This document shows positions 59,801-64,000 of a stretch of DNA of 64,000 nt, piece by piece. The notes under the pieces were generated by a model. That model was not told the origin of the DNA, did not search any database, and saw nothing but the letters and a program-made list of their open reading frames with translations. This stretch comes from Acanthaster planci (lineage: Eukaryota; Echinodermata; Asteroidea; Valvatida; Acanthasteridae), in NCBI RefSeq assembly GCF_001949145.1, contig NW_019091444.1, positions 59,684-123,683 on the forward strand, in the 5' to 3' direction. Numbering within the stretch: the stretch's first letter is position 1; the number at the start of each line of letters is the position of its first letter. Both the position numbers and the translations under genes were made by a program.

Positions 59801-62800
59801 AGAAATATGGAAGGCCGTGCGCGAGTCGGCTAATGGCCGTCCCGATAGGACAGACGCTGTTGGAATGCCAGACTCGCTTGTTGCCTACCTATTTGAAGTA
59901 TGGCACTACTTGGTGCTACTTGGGCACTACTTGGGCGCTACTTGGTTTGGGAAAATCTTTTGAGTTTGCTCAAATATGACCACTTTAAACAGCGCCCTCC
60001 TATAATGCCCGCCGTGCTTCAATTTGGTGAATACTCTTCGTCAGGGCAGATAAAGTTGGTAGAAATATCATAATGACACCATTATAGTGTCAAATTTTAC
60101 CTAAAACTGTACGTTTGGCCGATCACTTTGAAAAGAGGGTTATTTGCATCCAACATCACGCTAACCATGTATTGAGCTAGTCTGGATACCAGACCCGATG
60201 AGTCAGGTATAATATACTGGCGATTCACAATAGTGCGCCTCCAAGAGGTTGCAACGCGTTGACCAATCACAGTGCGCGAAATCTGTCGACCCACTGCGCG
60301 TTTGGAAAGGGTCGACAGATTTTGCGCTCTGTGATTGGTCAACGTGTTGCAACCTCTTGGAGGCGCACTATTGTGAATCGCCCGTATTATACCCGACTCT
60401 TTTTCCTGATGTAGGTTTTTGAGAATGCAGGGTTGTGGCCCAACATTCGACGATTGGCAGGAGCGAGTGCCGGGGCAATGTGGGCCATTCTCCTCGGTGT
60501 CGGCTACTCCTCGCACGATGTCGAGGGATTCCTTAGTCTTGATCTCAAGGAGTTCTTTCTAGGTGAGACAACCGATGGAACTGCCCGGCTAGGTTGTTCT
60601 AAACAAGGACCGGTCGGACCAGTTTGAGTCACATGTAGTTTCGGGGTAAACGCTCGCGCTCAAATCATGTCGTTCTCAACTTCATTTTACCGTTTGTGGA
60701 CACAAATTTACCAATCATGCGCCGATGAGTGCGGGACACCAAAAGCTCAAACGTGATTGGCGAAGGCAAACGGCCTTCAGCAGATTGAGTCATGAAGGGC
60801 CTTTTGTTTTACGCGAATCTGGATCTCGATCAGTGATCCTTACGCTGGTTGGCACCATCTATTAGACTATATTGGGCGTCCATAAACCAACGAAAAGCCA
60901 AAATTCCTCGCTAACCCGTAAAATACGTTCTCCGTAAAAACAAAATTAGCGCCGATTTTTCGGTTGCGATAAGCAGCCCCATGAAATTGGGCCCTATTCA
61001 TTCAAAATGTCCTTTTGAGGTCCGCGTGCAAAGACCGCATGCTCTGTTCCATTGGAAAGGCGCTGGTGTAGTCTTTATAGTTTCCCGTGTTCGAAATGGA
61101 AGTGGATTTGTTTTTAGGATTGTTTTCCAGTCGTTCGTGCCTAATGTCTTGCATTGTTCCGTACTCTCATTTTTTTCTGCTATCATAGATGCCTCGTGTG
61201 GCGTCTGTTCGCTTGTTCCAAATGTAATGAAGCACTACGGCTGGCACCCGGCAAGTAAACTATACAGTTGGTTCGGGGATCGTCTGGAGGACGCCACAGG
61301 GTGTAGAGACATCACATTCCAACAGGTACTAAAAGGGTAACTCTTCTTTTGAAGTAAGTGCTAAAGTGAAATATGATGTGGTGTGCTGCGAGATGTCACA
61401 AGGAAGCCACTTTATCACAATTTCTTTCTCATTTCTTTCACAAGCGGTACCTGTTAGGTTAATGAACATTTTGTGTGTGGAACAGCAACTGGCGGGGTGC
61501 TTACCATATCAATTTGGTGCATCCCTAAAATGTTCCACCAACAAAACTATCCTATTACATGCCTCAGCATACATGTACTAATTAGCTTCACCAACATTGT
61601 TCTGAATGAAGGTGTGAATCCGTCCAAAGTAACGCAATCGTTTTAACGAATACGTTCGTGGAATTGTTTTCTGCCCGTCAGACTTATGACCGATTCAACA
61701 AGGAAATCTGTATTGTAGTGACAAACGTCAACGTCATGGATGCCGAGTATTGCCACGTCAAGACCACACCCAACATGTCGATCCGGATGGCAATGCGCAT
61801 GTCCATGGCTATTCCAGGTAAAATTGTGCACTCCCACTTTACTAAAGGTAAATATTTAAAGAATGCCCTGAGCAACCTTTGAAATTCAGTTGTCATCCTG
61901 AGCCTGACTCTGTTTTTATTGTGTTATTAGCACAGCGTCTATTTTCTCTTTGATTTCCTCTTACTTTCAGGCTTGTTTTGCGCCGTCAAATACAAACGAT
62001 TTGGGGTCGAGGATTGCTACGTGGATGGAGGCCTTCTCTGCAACTATCCCATCCATTGCTTTGATGGTACGGTCTAGGTTTACCTCCATTTGGTTGTATT
62101 TTACCGTACAGGAAGAAGTTTACATGGGCTACAGGTCCCATCAAATCACATGGTATAGTGTCTAATTTCAAGTTTTCTTGAAAAAAGTTAACACACGATG
62201 TCATAATTGTAAAACAAATTAAGGTCTCACAATGCTCTCAGCCCACACAGGTCATTGAAACCACCGGCGGCCATCTCAGTAATCAATACAAAGAAAGGGT
62301 TTGTCCTGTTAACCAAATATGCCATTTGCGAATTAAATTAAAACAAAATCTGGTACACTTGGTTATCTAATTGCACATAAACATAACTAGTTGAATTCCC
62401 CAGGCTAAAGACACTGTCGCTATACCTCGTGACACCCAGCACGATGTATGCGGTAAAAGGGGACCCCCCTAACGTGATGCACTAGCTGCATACCCTAAAG
62501 CTATTGAGCCTACTGCAGCCCCCCTCGGAAATCTGACAGGAATTCCAAAGATTCCATCAACACAAAAGAAGACACAATAGAGGGGTCCACCTTTGCTGCA
62601 TATCTTATATCATAAGGACATCGTGATTCAGGGCAAGCTTTTGCACAGCGATCGCCATATCTGAAATGGACTGGTTCCTTTGTGCCCTTCTTATCCATTG
62701 AGAACAGTGTATTGTTGCAAGGCGTCTCTTATGTAACTAAGGAAAAGCTTGCCCCGAATCACGAGGTACAGCAACATCGGTTTTAGTAAGGAGAATTCAA

Positions 62801-63961
62801 GTTGTTATGTTCACGTGAATTTAAAGAACTCAGTGTACCAGATTTTATTCAAATTTAACTCGCAGTAGTTAGGATGGCACGCAAAGCCAACAATCACTTT
62901 TGTATTTTACAGGGTAAGATTGCCGCTAGTGGGTTCAGTCAGTACAAGAGCATTGCGAGTGCAAGTGTTTTTATGGAGTCCGTGCGAGTGAACTGCATGG
63001 GTTGCAGAGTATTGTACTCGGCCTATTATAATCTAAAAATGTACAAAACATTTGCCATCGTTTAGGAGATGCTTGCTCAAAGAGTCACAAACCCCTTGAT
63101 GAACTTTTTTCCCCATTTTTTAACAGGTTGGTGGTTGTCCATGAAACCAGAGGACAGTTTCCTGCAGCGACTTCAGCCCCTGGAGAACGCGGCTATCCTC
63201 ATGCAGAAGAGCGCAAGGTTCGCTCCTGTCAACGAAAAGACTATCGGCTTTCTCTTGGTGAGCGCAAACCACATGGTAGAGCTGCAGTGTTCGTGCCCGC
63301 GAGAACACTCGAAGTCTGCTGCTCTGGTAGTTGAAAGTGAGGCAAAAAGCTAAAAATTTTCTTGTAAGCTTTCTCACCTCCACACTGTGCCGGATTGTAG
63401 GTCTAGGAAGTGTTTTCAAGGCTTTTCGTTGGCAAATATAAAAGATATGACAACTTTTAAGGAAATAAGACAGATAAAACCTACAAGAATGTTAAAATTA
63501 ATCACCCATGATTTGCTGTCGCCAGTCTTCTATCAAAATAATGTTAAATCAACTTGCCAAGTAGAATCAATTTTTGTGGGGGGGGGGATTGTACAGTCGA
63601 ATAATGGTATTTTTTAATATTCAGTTTAACATGCGATGTTACCATTTTCTACGTTCAAATGCAAAGCATTGCTGCTCCATTGTACTTTCACAGTCGGAGT
63701 GTTGATAAACATGCTTATAGAAATGTTGCTCATTTGAANNNNNNNNNNNNNNNNNTGTGTTAGGTAACCATAGTCTAGAGTGTGTATAGGGATTGGACAG
63801 GTAAGGGGGGTACCCCTCCGTCCCATATCTTGCCTGGTGTAATGTTGCTTGCTTCAATTGTTCCAGTATTCCAGCGACGAACAGGATTTGATGGTCAATC
63901 AGCTAGCTCTCAAAAACGCTCGCTGCACACCGGTCGACAGACCCAACACCAAGCTCTCAAG
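56817..63961 (+). CDS. Patatin-like phospholipase, 5' part (eight exons, runs off the window)
   Basis: Exons: 56817-57006, 58228-58370, 60415-60562, 61189-61325, 61682-61817, 61971-62066, 63127-63257, 63867-63961. These give at least 358 aa, and the last donor (CTCTCAAG|gtatat) shows that the gene continues. Patatin enzymes are Ser-Asp dyad lipid acyl hydrolases. The three hallmarks are in order: oxyanion loop GGGNKG (residues about 98-103), nucleophile elbow GASAG with Ser129, and catalytic Asp270 in YVDGGLLCNYP. Other typical segments are AYAGAVRVFENAGLWPNIRR and LKEFFLGD. The start MGGKSSKT is a textbook N-myristoylation signal, so membrane attachment is likely. This resembles the invertebrate GGGxKG patatin group rather than a specific vertebrate PNPLA gene. 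Exon 1 has an alternative donor at 57011, but only the one after 57006 keeps frame. Confidence 0.9.
60200..60399. mobile_element. Palindromic MITE, family 1, in intron 2 of the patatin gene
   Basis: This is the most regular member. Inverted arms run from GAGTCAGGTATAAT at the left to ATTATACCCGACTC at the right, through GCGATTCACAATAGTGCGCC and CGTTGACCAATCACAG. The right end lies 15 bases before the exon 3 acceptor, so it may supply part of the polypyrimidine/branch region. Confidence 0.8.
62425..62620 (-). repeat. Dispersed repeat, inverted partner of 11745-11935
   Basis: It reads CACAAAAGAAGACACAATAG and TTTGCTGCATATCTTATATCAT on the + strand. Just to its right, GTGATTCAGGGCAAGCTTTT (62624-62643) and AAAAGCTTGCCCCGAATCAC (62743-62762) form an inverted pair about 140 bp across. 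Confidence 0.65.
63739..63755. other. Assembly gap (N) in patatin intron 7
   Basis: A run of 17 Ns between exons at 63127-63257 and 63867-63961. It does not touch coding sequence. Confidence 0.95.
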
Positions 63962-64000
63962 GTATATATTGACCGACGCAAGAAATGCTGATCTTACGCT

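Overview
The window is nuclear DNA of an invertebrate animal. Genes are split by short GT-AG introns (a few use GC donors), intergenic DNA is full of small inverted-repeat elements, and there are assembly gaps. Codon use, intron size, frequent ACATGTA and TAGGCCTA words and the protein families fit a deuterostome invertebrate. A lancelet (Branchiostoma) is my best guess, but the sequence alone does not prove it.

The main structure is a three-copy, head-to-tail block of roughly 12-15 kb per copy, spanning about 2.9-45 kb. The ancestral order in a copy is: 3' part of a core 1 beta-1,3-galactosyltransferase gene (C1GALT1-like, + strand), a small PDZ gene on the - strand, then the 5' part of MINDY3 (+ strand). 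Only copy 1 keeps a usable galactosyltransferase 3' end (2955-4114). Copies 2 and 3 carry broken remnants (14737-14937; 28131-28178 and 29416-29568). Only copy 3 runs into a full MINDY3 gene (42934-51826). Copy 2 has a wrecked MINDY3 first exon (26835-27440) split by a 322-bp transposon with a TTAT target duplication.

In contrast, the - strand PDZ gene can be read open in all three copies: 5080-12713, 17471-23134 and 31088-35571. Each has eight exons with identical intron phases (1,0,2,0,1,1,0). The predicted proteins (412, 290 and 291 aa) start with MGC, an N-myristoylation/palmitoylation signature. They carry one PDZ domain, then a region I cannot assign that contains a short stretch resembling FGF/IL-1 type beta-trefoil strands. 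I do not recognise this architecture, and it is the best candidate here for something undescribed.

To the right, MINDY3 is complete: 12 exons, 447 aa, K48-type deubiquitinase family, with catalytic Cys61 and His288 and a degenerate EF-hand. A G+C-rich minisatellite begins directly after its stop codon. From 56817 to the window end lies a patatin-like phospholipase gene with the GGGNKG oxyanion motif, the GASAG nucleophile and a DGG catalytic Asp. It also starts with a myristoylation signature and continues past the window.

Intergenic and intronic DNA holds several families of short TIR/hairpin elements, a repeat loaded with nuclear-receptor half-sites (1-1.7 kb), microsatellites and two N gaps. 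I saw no tRNA, rRNA or CRISPR. All gene models are hand-built from reading frames and splice sites and have no transcript support.
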